A program made the position numbers and the translations under genes. Of a DNA stretch of 64,000 nt, positions 17,947-27,055 are shown piece after piece. Source of the DNA: Nitrosomonas marina (GTDB taxonomy: Bacteria > Pseudomonadota > Gammaproteobacteria > Burkholderiales > Nitrosomonadaceae); contig NZ_FOCP01000009.1 of assembly GCF_900110145.1 (NCBI RefSeq), positions 54,024 through 118,023 on the forward strand, read 5' to 3'. The notes under the pieces were generated by a model that saw nothing but the letters and a program-made list of their open reading frames with translations, made no database searches and was not told the origin of the DNA. Each line of letters opens with the position of its first letter. Position 1 is the stretch's first letter.

Positions 17947-20007
17947 ATGTATTCAGTTACTTTCCCAACAATCAATGCGCAAAAATGCCGTTGTTGTGCG
18001 CTTTGGCCGGCAGTATGGGCGATTGCGATTGCCTTATATGATATACCGGCAGCACTGGCGCAAAAGTCTGAAGATGTAGCGGAAATGCCGGGCATAATCG
18101 TTACCGCACCTGTCAATCTGGGATCTGAGCCTCACTGGGTTAGGCCGGAAAGAGTGCTGCAGGACGATGAATTACGGCGTAAACGAGAGGCGGGTCTGGG
18201 TGATATGCTGTCTCGCGAACTGGGTGTTTCATCGAGCAGTTTCGGTCCGGGTGCTAGCCGTCCGATTATCAGAGGGCAGGACAGTTCCCGTGTCCAGGTT
18301 CTGGAAAGCGGTGTCGGCATGGGTGATCTTTCTGTCATCAGTCCGGATCATGCCGTTGCATCAGATACCCTAAATGCTTCCAGAATCGAAATTTTACGCG
18401 GGCCGGCGACGCTGCTATACGGCAGCGGCACTTCGGGTGGTGTCGTCAACGTGCTCAGCGATCGAATTCCTGATCGCATGTATAAATCGGTACTGGGCCA
18501 TTTTGAGGGCCGTTTTAATTCAGCACTGGAGGAACGTTCGGGTGTGTTCAGCGCCTCGGGTGGCCACGGCAAGTTTGCGTGGCATGTCGACGGTGCAAAG
18601 CGAAAAACAAATGATGTAAAAATTCCCGGTCGTGCAGACCGAAACGATCCTGGCAGCGAGAAGGGAATGATCAGGAATAGTGCAATCGATTCCAGCAACA
18701 TATCTGCCGGCGGTTCATACATCGGAGAGCGTGGGTATGTTGGTGTTTCCGTATCTCGACTGGACAATTTTTACGGCATACCTGGGCCGGAGTCTGCAAA
18801 AATCGACATGGGTCAGACGCGCTATGGTCTGGCGGGTGAACTGGACAGTCCTGTAAGTGGCTTTCAGAAATTAAAAATGCGCGTCAACTATAATGATTAC
18901 CGGCACGATGAGCTCGAAGACACTGGCGAGATTGGAACACGGATGAATAATAACGAAGTGGATGGCCGTTTTGAACTCATGCATTTGCCGGTGGCAAGTT
19001 GGCAGGGCGTGCTCGGTATGCAGTTTCAGCATCAGGATTTTACTGCCCGCGGCGAGGAGGCATTCCTTCCTTCAACACACTCTCACTCTGTGGGTGTTTT
19101 CGTGCTGGAGCAGTATCAATGGCGGCGCTGGCTATTCGAAATCGGCGGCCGGGTCGAGCATGCAAACCGGAATCCGGCCGATGTTTCGCTTTCAGCAAAG
19201 GACTTTAATCTTTACAGCGTATCGGCTGGCAGTGCATGGAAGTTCGTGGACGGTTATCAGATCGATCTGACGGCGACCCGAGGCCAGCGTGCGCCGATTA
19301 TCAATGCCCTGTATGCCAATGGCGTTCATGTGGCAACCAATACCTTTGATGTCGGCGATTCTAACTTGTCCAAGGAAACTTCCAACAATATCGATCTTTC
19401 GCTACAAAAAACGGACGGTGCAGTGACCGGGCGTGTCAATTTGTTTTATAACCTTATCCATGACTATATTTTTCAGCGTGCGCGTGACAGCAATGGGGAT
19501 GGACTGGCCGATTTTGTCAACGATGAAGGCGAGCTTGATCTGAACGGCACCTTTCTGGTCCAGGATTTCGCGCAGACGCGTGCGCATTTTTACGGCCTGG
19601 AAGCAGAAACTCGCGTTGCAGTGCTGCCAGACAGGCTCAATATGCGCCTGTTTACCGATATTGTTTACGGTAAACTGAAAAACGACGGCAATATTCCACG
19701 CCTGACGCCTTTTCGTTTCGGTCTGGTGTTCGATTATTTTCAGGGAAACTGGCAGGGTAATTTCAATGTTACCCGAGTGACGCGACAGGAGCGCACCGCT
19801 GCACTGGAAACGGGAACACCGGGTTACACACTGATGAATGCCGAACTTGGCTATCGTTTCAAACGCGGCGAGTTATCCTATCATACGTTGTTTCTGCAGG
19901 GACGCAATCTGCTCAACGAGGATATGCGCGTGCATACATCGTTCTTGAAAGATGTTGCACCGCTGCCGGGCAGGGCGGTTGTTGTCGGTATCAGGGGAAC
20001 ATTCTAA
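17947..20007 (+). CDS. TonB-dependent outer-membrane receptor, ZnuD-like
   Basis: Outer-membrane importer of about 686 residues. The signal peptide has the hydrophobic stretch ALWPAVWAIAIALYDIPAALA ending about residue 39 (AALA/QKS), quoted for position only. The plug has LGDMLSRELGVSSSSFGPGASRP, IRGQDSSRVQVLESG and DHAVASDTLNASRIEILRGPATLLYGSG, which closely follow the ZnuD (zinc) receptor pattern of Neisseria; the barrel ends in IRGTF. A short THSHS stretch could bind metal. The start is uncertain: TTG 17941 or ATG 17947, neither with a good ribosome site. The substrate (zinc, copper or another metal) is inferred from plug similarity. Confidence 0.85.
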   Translation: MYSVTFPTINAQKCRCCALWPAVWAIAIALYDIPAALAQKSEDVAEMPGIIVTAPVNLGSEPHWVRPERVLQDDELRRKREAGLGDMLSRELGVSSSSFGPGASRPIIRGQDSSRVQVLESGVGMGDLSVISPDHAVASDTLNASRIEILRGPATLLYGSGTSGGVVNVLSDRIPDRMYKSVLGHFEGRFNSALEERSGVFSASGGHGKFAWHVDGAKRKTNDVKIPGRADRNDPGSEKGMIRNSAIDSSNISAGGSYIGERGYVGVSVSRLDNFYGIPGPESAKIDMGQTRYGLAGELDSPVSGFQKLKMRVNYNDYRHDELEDTGEIGTRMNNNEVDGRFELMHLPVASWQGVLGMQFQHQDFTARGEEAFLPSTHSHSVGVFVLEQYQWRRWLFEIGGRVEHANRNPADVSLSAKDFNLYSVSAGSAWKFVDGYQIDLTATRGQRAPIINALYANGVHVATNTFDVGDSNLSKETSNNIDLSLQKTDGAVTGRVNLFYNLIHDYIFQRARDSNGDGLADFVNDEGELDLNGTFLVQDFAQTRAHFYGLEAETRVAVLPDRLNMRLFTDIVYGKLKNDGNIPRLTPFRFGLVFDYFQGNWQGNFNVTRVTRQERTAALETGTPGYTLMNAELGYRFKRGELSYHTLFLQGRNLLNEDMRVHTSFLKDVAPLPGRAVVVGIRGTF

Positions 20008-20787
20008 TTGACCGATGATTGAAATGAGGCGGCTAAGACGCCATCTGCCAGTTATCCGGTTTTTTATGTGAATGTTTGTCTGTGCAGTCAGTTGTTCAAA
20101 TCGTGTAGTTCATGTTTTATGCTCACGCCGATTATTTACCCGAGAGAGAGGCTTTGTTTATGACGCTAAGTTATTTTATAACTTTTATTTTTTTGCCGTT
20201 GTTATATGAAAAGACAATCGCAGGAAATATTGCAGCACCAGGACAAGGCAAAGGCTGTCCAGAATGACGCCGGAGGAATTTGATGGGTAAATCTTCAAAC
20301 AATGGATAATGTCGATATGGGATAAAAATAATAGGTTACAGACAAGTTGATATCTGGTTATGGATTCGAAACAGGAAAAATGTAGTTGACTGGTCTTGTT
20401 TGGGGCGATAATTGATTGGAGAAGAGATGGGACCGCTGTTGATCCAGCTTCGAGGAAACGAAGTGGTTATTGTAAGTGAAATTCAAAGCCATATTCATCC
20501 AAAAAACTGTTCACATAGAACCGGAATATGCATTTGTTTTTACATTATCCAATTCAATTGCCCAAGCGGGCTACTGCATCCAAGATTGTGTACGTTATAT
20601 ATTGCGTGAATAAATTTGTTTTTCGAAAATTCTTTGCCGAGCAGCATTCTGGAGTTATTCTATTAAGTGGACAGAAAATGTATCACTACAGTGTGAACAA
20701 TTGATATCAGCTACCGACAGGTCTTAAATCATTCTTTGTCAGTATAAAAGTAGTGACAACATAAGCTGCTATTTTTTAACAAGTGTT
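20008..20787. other. Gap between ZnuD-like receptor and PAS-GGDEF gene
   Basis: About 780 bases with no convincing gene. A 34-codon frame at 20160-20264 (MTLSYFITFIFLPLLYEK, hydrophobic start) has AGAGAGAGG nine or so bases upstream and could encode a small membrane peptide, but there is no other support. A 65-codon frame at 20412-20609 has no ribosome site or resemblance. No terminator was seen after the receptor. Confidence 0.45.
20160..20264 (+). CDS. Possible small hydrophobic peptide (34 residues)
   Basis: Starts ATG at 20160 after CGAGAGAGAGG, with a hydrophobic stretch at residues 5-16 and the polar tail IAAPGQGKGCPE. It may be chance. No homolog comes to mind. Confidence 0.2.
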
Positions 20788-21720
20788 ATGGCTATGAATT
20801 TACATTTTCTTCTTCTTGAGGATGCACTTAAATTTCAGAAATTCATTGATATACTGCCTTTGGCTGTTTTCATAAAAGATGCCGAGAGTAAAATTCTGGC
20901 AATGAATAAAGCATGTGAATTACAGTGGGGGCTTTGTTTTGAAGATCTGTATGGAACTGATGCCCATCAGTATTTCCCGCTCGAGCAGATGAAAATTTTT
21001 CTTGCCAAGGATCGGGAAGTATTTGCAAATGGCAGTCAAATTGATTTTGAGGAAACGGTCTGGAATAGTTCACTGAAAGAGAATCGAATTGTGCATACGT
21101 TCAAAAAGCCTTTTTGTGATTGTTCTGGAAAACCGTTGTATCTGGTTGGCATGTCCATTGATATTACTGAGCGTAAAAAAGCGGAACAGCATATCATAGA
21201 GATAGCGACTCACGATTTGTTGACTGGTTTACCAAATCGGATATTATTGAATGACCGGATAGAACTAGCGCTTGAGCACGCTCGTCGCAATCAGCAAAAA
21301 GCAGCCGTGCTGTTTATCGATCTGGATAATTTTAAAGTAATCAATGACTCTATGGGGCACGACGTAGGTGACCTGCTGCTACAAAAAGTAGCGGAAAGAT
21401 TTGAGGCGGCCGTGCGTAGTGAAGACACTGTTGCACGCCATGGTGGAGATGAATTTATTGTGCTGTTATCGAGTCTTTCCTATGCGCAGGATGCGCAGAA
21501 AGTGGCCCAAAAAATACTTGATTCATTATTGTCACCCTTTTGTATCAATGAGACAAAGCTTCATCTTGGTTGCAGTATTGGCATTTCACTGTTCCCTGAC
21601 GATGGAGAAGAGGCTCAGGAATTGCTGAAAAAAAGTGATGCAGCCATGTATTGCGCAAAAAGCAGAGGCGGTAACAATTGGCAACTCTTTAAATCGCACA
21701 AGAGCAAACCGGCAAACTGA
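20788..21720 (+). CDS. PAS-GGDEF diguanylate cyclase
   Basis: Predicted cytosolic c-di-GMP synthase of 310 residues. An N-terminal PAS domain (about 15-128, ending in the PAC-like YLVGMSIDITERKKAEQH) is joined to a GGDEF domain (about 140-305) starting DLLTGLPNRILLNDRI. The catalytic loop RHGGDEFIVLL is intact, with FIDLDNFKVINDSMGHDVGD for metal and GTP binding, so it should be active. No RxxD inhibitory site precedes GGDEF at the usual place. The sensed signal is unknown. The ribosome site is weak; a second ATG lies at 20794. Confidence 0.9.
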   Translation: MAMNLHFLLLEDALKFQKFIDILPLAVFIKDAESKILAMNKACELQWGLCFEDLYGTDAHQYFPLEQMKIFLAKDREVFANGSQIDFEETVWNSSLKENRIVHTFKKPFCDCSGKPLYLVGMSIDITERKKAEQHIIEIATHDLLTGLPNRILLNDRIELALEHARRNQQKAAVLFIDLDNFKVINDSMGHDVGDLLLQKVAERFEAAVRSEDTVARHGGDEFIVLLSSLSYAQDAQKVAQKILDSLLSPFCINETKLHLGCSIGISLFPDDGEEAQELLKKSDAAMYCAKSRGGNNWQLFKSHKSKPAN

Positions 21721-21841
21721 ACCGGTTGGGTGGCTTGATGTGAAGTAAATGGCAGTCCCTCCTCGAAATAATTAAAATTGCTCGATAGTATTCAGTTCTG
21801 GTTTGATAGTTTGCTGTGAGAGTCACAAGATTTAATCCACT

Positions 21842-22168
21842 TTAAGTGGATATTCCAAACTTGAGTCCAATAACACCTGCTACGATCAAACCAAGACAAA
21901 GCAGCCGATAGATATTGGCTGGCTCGTCAAATAAAACGATGCCAAATATTGCTGTACCAACTATACCTACGCCAACCCAGACCGCATAGGCAGTTCCCAC
22001 GGGCAATGATTTCATTGCAACACCAAGCAGGCTGACACTGATGACAATGGCTAGAACTGTCCAGACTGTCGGCCACAATCGGGTAAAGCCATCGGTATAC
22101 TTGAGTCCGATTGCCCATCCTATTTCGAATAACCCTGCCAATATTAGAATCGTCCAATTAGTACTCAT
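21842..22168 (-). CDS. gdx: SMR-family guanidinium exporter (SugE/Gdx type)
   Basis: Small multidrug resistance family protein of 108 residues with four hydrophobic helices. The essential membrane glutamate is Glu15 in [18 protein letters not shown], and the pattern [17 protein letters not shown] plus the [11 protein letters not shown] segment place it in the SugE/Gdx branch, which exports guanidinium in exchange for protons. The guanidine-II riboswitch directly upstream strongly supports this substrate. Start ATG at 22168 with AGAGAGG (22174-22180 on the minus strand). Older annotations call such genes quaternary-ammonium resistance (sugE). Confidence 0.93.
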   Translation of the reverse strand: MSTNWTILILAGLFEIGWAIGLKYTDGFTRLWPTVWTVLAIVISVSLLGVAMKSLPVGTAYAVWVGVGIVGTAIFGIVLFDEPANIYRLLCLGLIVAGVIGLKFGIST

Positions 22169-22173
22169 TGAAA

Positions 22174-22237
22174 CCTCTCTGATTTTATGAGGCCGTCCCC
22201 GTTCGAATAGAGAGGTGGGGCCGTCCCCACTTCGAAT
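22174..22237 (-). promoter_or_regulatory. Guanidine-II (mini-ykkC) riboswitch
   Basis: Read on the minus strand there are two consecutive modules, each ATTCGAA followed by a hairpin with an ACGG loop: GTGGGG-ACGG-CCCCAC (22215-22230) and GGGG-ACGG-CCTC (22189-22200). Paired ACGR-loop hairpins just before sugE define the mini-ykkC motif. The linker between them holds CCTCTCT (22209-22215), exactly complementary to the ribosome site AGAGAGG (22174-22180), so the unbound RNA can hide the ribosome site. Guanidine binding should stabilise both hairpins and turn translation on. Confidence 0.92.
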
Positions 22238-22330
22238 AAAATCAATGGATGATAACCGGCTTGCCCTGCCTGTTGTTAGTATCTAAACAGTAATACATTC
22301 CGTTTTTTACGCTGGTCTGATTGTTGAAAT

Positions 22331-22771
22331 TTATTCCGCCTGTTCCTTAAGCCGCCTGCCTTCAGTCTCAAGCGTTTTTCTTTCTTTTTCCAGTTCAGCA
22401 ATGGCTTTTGTGATTGCTTCTTTATCCATGACGTCTGGATTGGCGTCGATTAATTGTTGCAGCTCATGCTTTTTCTGGTCCCATTCGTTCTTTTTTTGAT
22501 TCCAGTTATCAATTTCTTCGAGTAATTCATCGCCTTGTTCATTAAGCATACCCAATAAATGACTGATATTGTCAAGCGCCTGATCATACTTGCCATCCTG
22601 ATATTTTTGATATTCCGATTTCAACAGATCAGCGCCAGCTCCGACAACTTCTGTACCCTTGGTGAAAATTTCCTGTGCCTGTTTTTTTTCTTCGGCGGTA
22701 CCAAAGAAGTAGTTATAACTCAGCAGTGCAATCACCACAAAGAACGCGGTAGTAATAATGAATCTGATCAT
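22331..22771 (-). CDS. Membrane-anchored coiled-coil protein of unknown function
   Basis: 146 residues: one N-terminal membrane segment (about 3-24, IRFIITTAFFVVIALLSYNYFF) followed by a charged helical region with clear coiled-coil character from about 55 to 146 (many E, K, Q; heptad-like leucines in KHELQQLIDANPD and AELEKERKTLETEGRRLKEQ). The membrane part could be an uncleaved anchor, so the coil would face the periplasm or the cytosol. No family recognised. The sugE riboswitch lies directly downstream on the same strand. Confidence 0.75.
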   Translation of the reverse strand: MIRFIITTAFFVVIALLSYNYFFGTAEEKKQAQEIFTKGTEVVGAGADLLKSEYQKYQDGKYDQALDNISHLLGMLNEQGDELLEEIDNWNQKKNEWDQKKHELQQLIDANPDVMDKEAITKAIAELEKERKTLETEGRRLKEQAE

Positions 22772-22881
22772 GATAAAGACGTATCAGGTAAAAAAGTTGA
22801 CAGTAATTTTTTAGTCGTATTGACCGTTGCTGACGTGTGAGCAGGCGTGACGAGCCTGTTTAAGGCCGAATATTGCTGTTT

Positions 22882-23331
22882 CTAGTCCGGTTTCATTGCG
22901 ATTTTGCCGCTGCCAAGTAAGAAAACCGCAAGTCCGGTCAGCAAAAAGAACAGTTGAAGCTCCAGCGTCAGACCGCCGTGATCGGTTAGCGAGAAAAATT
23001 GATTGCGATGCGCCAGTACGATCGCAAATATCATGTTGCCGAAAATCAGCAGGCCACCCAGTCGCGCAAATATGCCAAAAATAACCATTAATGGCGCAGC
23101 AATTTCACCCAGATAAACCCCGTATGCCAGCGCCTGGGGCAAATCAGTTTCGGCAAGCTGTTTGCTGATAAACTCAAGTGAACCCGGGTTGATTGCCTTG
23201 TGAATACCATGAAGCAACATCAGCACACCAACGGTTAGCCGCAGCACCAGTTTACCCGTAGCGTCACTTTGAAAAGGAAGATTCAACGCGGTTTCTCCTA
23301 ACATATCAACTGAAACCTGAAAATATACCAT
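22882..23331 (-). CDS. DoxX-family membrane protein
   Basis: 149 residues with four hydrophobic helices and the DoxX patterns RLTVGVLMLLHGIHK, GEIAAPLMVIFGIFARLGGLLI and NQFFSLTDHGGLTLELQLFFLLTGLAVFLLG (key positions only). DoxX-like proteins are linked to sulfur or redox stress and to membrane oxidoreductases, but most are of unknown function. The start could be the second Met (MLGETALN, 23304). It is on the same strand as the TauE-type gene, 176 bases away. Confidence 0.85.
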   Translation of the reverse strand: MVYFQVSVDMLGETALNLPFQSDATGKLVLRLTVGVLMLLHGIHKAINPGSLEFISKQLAETDLPQALAYGVYLGEIAAPLMVIFGIFARLGGLLIFGNMIFAIVLAHRNQFFSLTDHGGLTLELQLFFLLTGLAVFLLGSGKIAMKPD

Positions 23332-23507
23332 TAAAGTCGTCTAGAATTGTAAAAAATGAGCATGCCTCATCGCGACCGGGAACCGGGCAATATACACCTG
23401 TTTTCTTATTCGGCATATGAACAGGTGTGGGCACCGATCACTCAAAAACTGTTCAACCAAGGTGTACACTTTAAGGGAATTTATGAAAAATCGTTTGTCT
23501 GATGCGA

Positions 23508-24347
23508 TTATACGAACAGGTCGTACAGCATTTTTCCGGCCAGACCATACAGCAAGACGATAAATAGCTTTTTTAGTGTTGCTGTACGTGTTGAATGGGT
23601 GGTTCTGGCACCAAGCGGTGCCGTGAGCATACTGCCCAGTATCAACCAGCCTAGGGCGGGCAGGTAGACGTAACCCAGACTATGGAGCGGCAGATGCTGC
23701 GTTTGTGCAATACCGTTTGCTATATAACCGATTGTTCCTGCCAGTGCAATCGGAAAACCGATGGCTGCAGCTGTACCGATGGCGTGCTGAAGTCTGATTT
23801 GGCGGAGTGTCAGGAAAGGTACTGTCAATATTCCGCCGCCGATGGCTACCAGGCTGGATATAGTGCCAATAATGCCACCGACGGTGAAAAAAACGGTTTT
23901 TTTGGGAAGTGGATAAAAATTCTGGTTTGAATCTGCGCATAGCTTCGTGCCGGATTTGGGGCTGGAAATGAGTTTTAGCAACATACTGGTTGCTGCATAG
24001 CAGATAAACAGCGTAAAAATAATGCGCAGAATCGAGGATGATAGTGTTCCGGCCAATACGGTTCCTGCAAGCGTGCCAATAACAATGGCGGGCGTCATGT
24101 ACCTGAAAATAATCCAGTTAACAGCAGCATGTCTGTGGTGGGTATACAGGCTGGCAGCTGATGTGAAAATAATGGTTGCCATTGTAGTGCCCAGCGCAAG
24201 GTGCAGAATTCGGTCGGGTGGAAAATCCTGGGCAGTAAACATGAACGTAAGCGCCGGTACGACAAGTAATCCGCCACCAATGCCCAGCAGTCCGGCAAAA
24301 AAACCGACCACGGCACCAAGTATCAGATACATCAACCACCATTCCAT
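23508..24347 (-). CDS. TauE/SafE-family membrane transporter
   Basis: 279 residues with about eight membrane segments. The twin glycine-rich signatures GAVVGFFAGLLGIGGGLLVVPAL (N-terminal) and GTISSLVAIGGGILTVPFL (middle) mark the TauE/SafE (sulfite/organosulfonate exporter) family, and the two halves reflect its internal duplication. Substrate unknown: sulfite, sulfonates or other anions. It lies 10 bases after the EVE-domain gene on the same strand, so they are probably cotranscribed. Confidence 0.9.
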   Translation of the reverse strand: MEWWLMYLILGAVVGFFAGLLGIGGGLLVVPALTFMFTAQDFPPDRILHLALGTTMATIIFTSAASLYTHHRHAAVNWIIFRYMTPAIVIGTLAGTVLAGTLSSSILRIIFTLFICYAATSMLLKLISSPKSGTKLCADSNQNFYPLPKKTVFFTVGGIIGTISSLVAIGGGILTVPFLTLRQIRLQHAIGTAAAIGFPIALAGTIGYIANGIAQTQHLPLHSLGYVYLPALGWLILGSMLTAPLGARTTHSTRTATLKKLFIVLLYGLAGKMLYDLFV

Positions 24348-24357
24348 TGTTTCAGAA

Positions 24358-24819
24358 CTATACCTTCAGGAGGTGCAGAATAAAATGCCATTCATACGGA
24401 TCAACCGGTGTGATGGATAAACGGTTGCCGGTCTGCAGCACGCGCATACGACTGAGTTCCTGATACTGGCGTAATTCTCTGATAGGCAAAAGTCGCGTTT
24501 TCTCCTTTAAGGTAATTTCAACGTTATACCAGCGTGGATTTTCATGAGAGGCTTTGGGATCATAATACCTGCTTTGGGGGTCAAACTGAGTAGCGTCCGG
24601 ATACGCAGGTGTGGAGATTTCAGCGATACCGGTAATGCCAGGGTCGGTGCAGCATGAATGGTAAAAAAATGTCTGGTCTCCTACGCACATCTGTTTCCAC
24701 ATGAAGTTGCGTGCCTGATAATTGCGCACGCCATCCCAGGCAGTTGTTTGGCCGGGCGAGGCGGCCAGGTCATCTATACTGAATTTATAGGGTTCGGATT
24801 TCATCAACCAATAGCGCAT
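24358..24819 (-). CDS. EVE-domain protein
   Basis: 153 residues, almost wholly one EVE domain (PUA-like fold): MRYWLMKSEPYKFSIDDL, WDGVRNYQARNFMW, VGDQTFFYHSC, GITGIAEI and YDPKASHENPRWYNVEI are typical. EVE domains bind modified bases in DNA or RNA; the related thymocyte nuclear protein recognises modified cytosine. It is often found alone in proteobacterial genomes, sometimes beside 6S RNA; I could not identify 6S RNA in the short gap upstream. Confidence 0.92.
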   Translation of the reverse strand: MRYWLMKSEPYKFSIDDLAASPGQTTAWDGVRNYQARNFMWKQMCVGDQTFFYHSCCTDPGITGIAEISTPAYPDATQFDPQSRYYDPKASHENPRWYNVEITLKEKTRLLPIRELRQYQELSRMRVLQTGNRLSITPVDPYEWHFILHLLKV

Positions 24820-25034
24820 TTGAATTATATTGTCTGACAGTGAGATAACTCGGACGAAATAGGGTCATAGATGATTGTAATGGCAGGTGTTAAAACATTT
24901 GCGAGCAAAATAAAATGCAATCACCAGCCAAAAAAGAAATTTAAATTGTTTGTTCATTTTTTATAATAGTGCCTTAGCGGCATTTAAGCTAACTGGATTT
25001 TAGTAACTGATTGACAATAAATGGAAGAGATTAT

Positions 25035-25985
25035 ATGACTGAAGAGGAAAAAAAACCTGTAAATCCCGGATGGGAACGACAGTTAATAGAAGGACTTGCG
25101 TTTGCAGCGGTGCGAGAGCAAAGGCGAAACCGCATTTGGGGAATTTTTTTTAAATCACTTACGTTTATTTACCTATTTTTGCTGCTTTTTGCTTTCACAG
25201 ACTGGTTTGACGATTCAACTGCGCGAATTTCGGATAAACATACCGCTTTGGTTGAACTGGATGGCATGATTATGCCAGACACAATCAATAACGCCGATAA
25301 TATCAACGCGAGCCTGAGGTCCGCATTCAAGGACAAAGGTACGCAGGGTGTGATATTGCGGATCAACAGTCCGGGAGGCAGTCCTGTTCAGGCAGGGTAT
25401 GTCAATGATGAAATACGCCGTTTGCGTGCTGTGTATCCTGACATACCGCTATATGCAGTAATTGGTGATATATGTGCTTCAGGCGGTTATTACGTCGCGT
25501 CTGCGGCTGACAAGATTTTTGTCGATAAGGCAAGTCTGATCGGTTCAATCGGAGTGTTGATGGACGGTTTTGGTTTTGCGGGTACTTTGGAGAAACTGGG
25601 TATAGAGCGCCGATTGCTGACTGCTGGGGAGCATAAGGGTTTCCTGGACCCTTTTACACCCTTGGATCCGAAACAGCGTGAACATGCAACTGGATTGTTG
25701 AAAGAAATTCACGAGCAGTTTAAACATGTTGTTCAGATGGGCAGAGGGGAACGTCTGAAAGACATACCGGAGATTTTCAGCGGCGTGATATGGACGGGTC
25801 AGAAGAGCATTGAGCTTGGTCTGGCCGATGGCATAGGTAGCGCCGAGTACGTTGCGCGTGAAATAATAGAAGCCGAAGATATTGTTAATTTTTCAACACG
25901 CGAAAACCTGATCGATCTGTTCGCCAAACGCGTCAGTACATTGATGCTGGGAATACTGACAAATAGCATTTGGGGATTTAGATAG
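25035..25985 (+). CDS. sppA: S49-family signal peptide peptidase (SppA, short form)
   Basis: Inner-membrane serine protease that digests cleaved signal peptides. About 316 residues from the ATG at 25035, which has GGAAGAGA upstream (an earlier TTG at 25011 is less likely). One membrane segment at about 38-55, then the protease domain. The Ser-Lys dyad appears as CASGGYYVASAADKI (nucleophile Ser) and LTAGEHKGFLDPF (general-base Lys), matching the SppA36K type rather than the duplicated E. coli SppA. It is followed by a 419-base gap and aroQ. Confidence 0.92.
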   Translation: MTEEEKKPVNPGWERQLIEGLAFAAVREQRRNRIWGIFFKSLTFIYLFLLLFAFTDWFDDSTARISDKHTALVELDGMIMPDTINNADNINASLRSAFKDKGTQGVILRINSPGGSPVQAGYVNDEIRRLRAVYPDIPLYAVIGDICASGGYYVASAADKIFVDKASLIGSIGVLMDGFGFAGTLEKLGIERRLLTAGEHKGFLDPFTPLDPKQREHATGLLKEIHEQFKHVVQMGRGERLKDIPEIFSGVIWTGQKSIELGLADGIGSAEYVAREIIEAEDIVNFSTRENLIDLFAKRVSTLMLGILTNSIWGFR

Positions 25986-26404
25986 ACAATACAACAATTG
26001 CCACTAGCGACAGCGTTGATGAAGCCTGTTATTAATAATCAAGGCCAAATTTCAGACTGATTGTTAACAGACCGTTCTGGATCTCGAGAATGATAAAAAC
26101 GGTACGAACGATGAAATGTATACATCATTACTGATTTTTCGGGATTATCAGCACTGAGGTGCCAGTTCGGGCTGTTGGGGTTATTCTGGCGGTCTGTTAG
26201 TCCGTATCAAGCATTATCTGCTAAAACATTTGAAAATAGACAAGACAATGCCGGTTTGTGCCAGAAAATCAGTAGAATCAATTTGTTATGGCATAATTAT
26301 TCAGGTGGCTCCTGATCGTTGTTTTTTTGTATTGGACTGTTGTTAAGTTCTGTTAAATTCGCTAATAAACTGTACTTTTGGACAATAAAATGCAATAATT
26401 CTTC
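25986..26404. other. Gap between sppA and aroQ
   Basis: About 420 bases without a gene. The last ~60 bases are AT-rich and probably hold the promoter of the aroQ-accBC group, but I cannot choose a -35/-10 pair. No tRNA, terminator hairpin with T-run, or repeat was seen. Confidence 0.5.
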
Positions 26405-26863
26405 ATGAGTACGGAAAACATGGTCGCTGATAGAATCCTGGTTATTCATGGACCGAATCTGAATCTTCTTGGAATGCGCGAACCGGATATTTATGGTAAT
26501 GAAACGCTGCTGGATATTAACAGGAAGTTAGCCGGGATTGCGAAAAAAGAGGCAGCAGATATAACTTTTTTTCAGAGTAATGCTGAATCAAGACTAGTTG
26601 ACAGAATTCAGGAGGCCATGACTGATGGCACTAGTTTTATTATCATTAATCCGGCTGCTTATACACACACCAGTATTGCCATGCGTGATGCGCTGGCAGC
26701 AACACGTTTACCATTCATAGAGATACATTTGTCCAATATTTTTTCTCGTGAAACTTTTCGTCACCATTCCTATTTCTCAGACATGGCTTTGGGTGTAATC
26801 AGTGGTCTGGGCTCCAAAGGTTATGAATTGGCCTTGGAATATGCCTTAACGGTGCGTCGATAA
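26405..26863 (+). CDS. aroQ: 3-Dehydroquinate dehydratase, type II
   Basis: Shikimate-pathway enzyme turning 3-dehydroquinate into 3-dehydroshikimate. 152 residues. Signatures are [16 protein letters not shown] (with the catalytic Tyr), [33 protein letters not shown], and [21 protein letters not shown]. In the second block the usual N-H-E-G is NAES, a mild deviation. Head of the aroQ-accB-accC-prmA group that is common in betaproteobacteria. Confidence 0.95.
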   Translation: MSTENMVADRILVIHGPNLNLLGMREPDIYGNETLLDINRKLAGIAKKEAADITFFQSNAESRLVDRIQEAMTDGTSFIIINPAAYTHTSIAMRDALAATRLPFIEIHLSNIFSRETFRHHSYFSDMALGVISGLGSKGYELALEYALTVRR

Positions 26864-27055
26864 ATTATGATTGATTACTTGGTTTGTGCCTAAAGCAAAC
26901 TATTGCCAGACTAGCCACAAGTACGATTGATCAGTCGAAAGCATCAATTTGAAAATCGTTTACGGGCTGATTAATTAGTTTGCCATTGGGTCTACATGTT
27001 GAAGTAATTTGTTTTTCAATGGCCCCGGATTGTTGGGGTGATGTCAGGGGGTGTT

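Noticed and set aside
20412..20609. 65-codon plus-strand frame in the gap before the PAS-GGDEF gene
   Set aside because: Weak start, Cys-rich random-looking composition and no family resemblance.
24820..25034. 6S RNA beside the EVE-domain gene
   Set aside because: This neighbourhood is known in some betaproteobacteria, but the gap is short and I cannot fold the long 6S-like rod from it.
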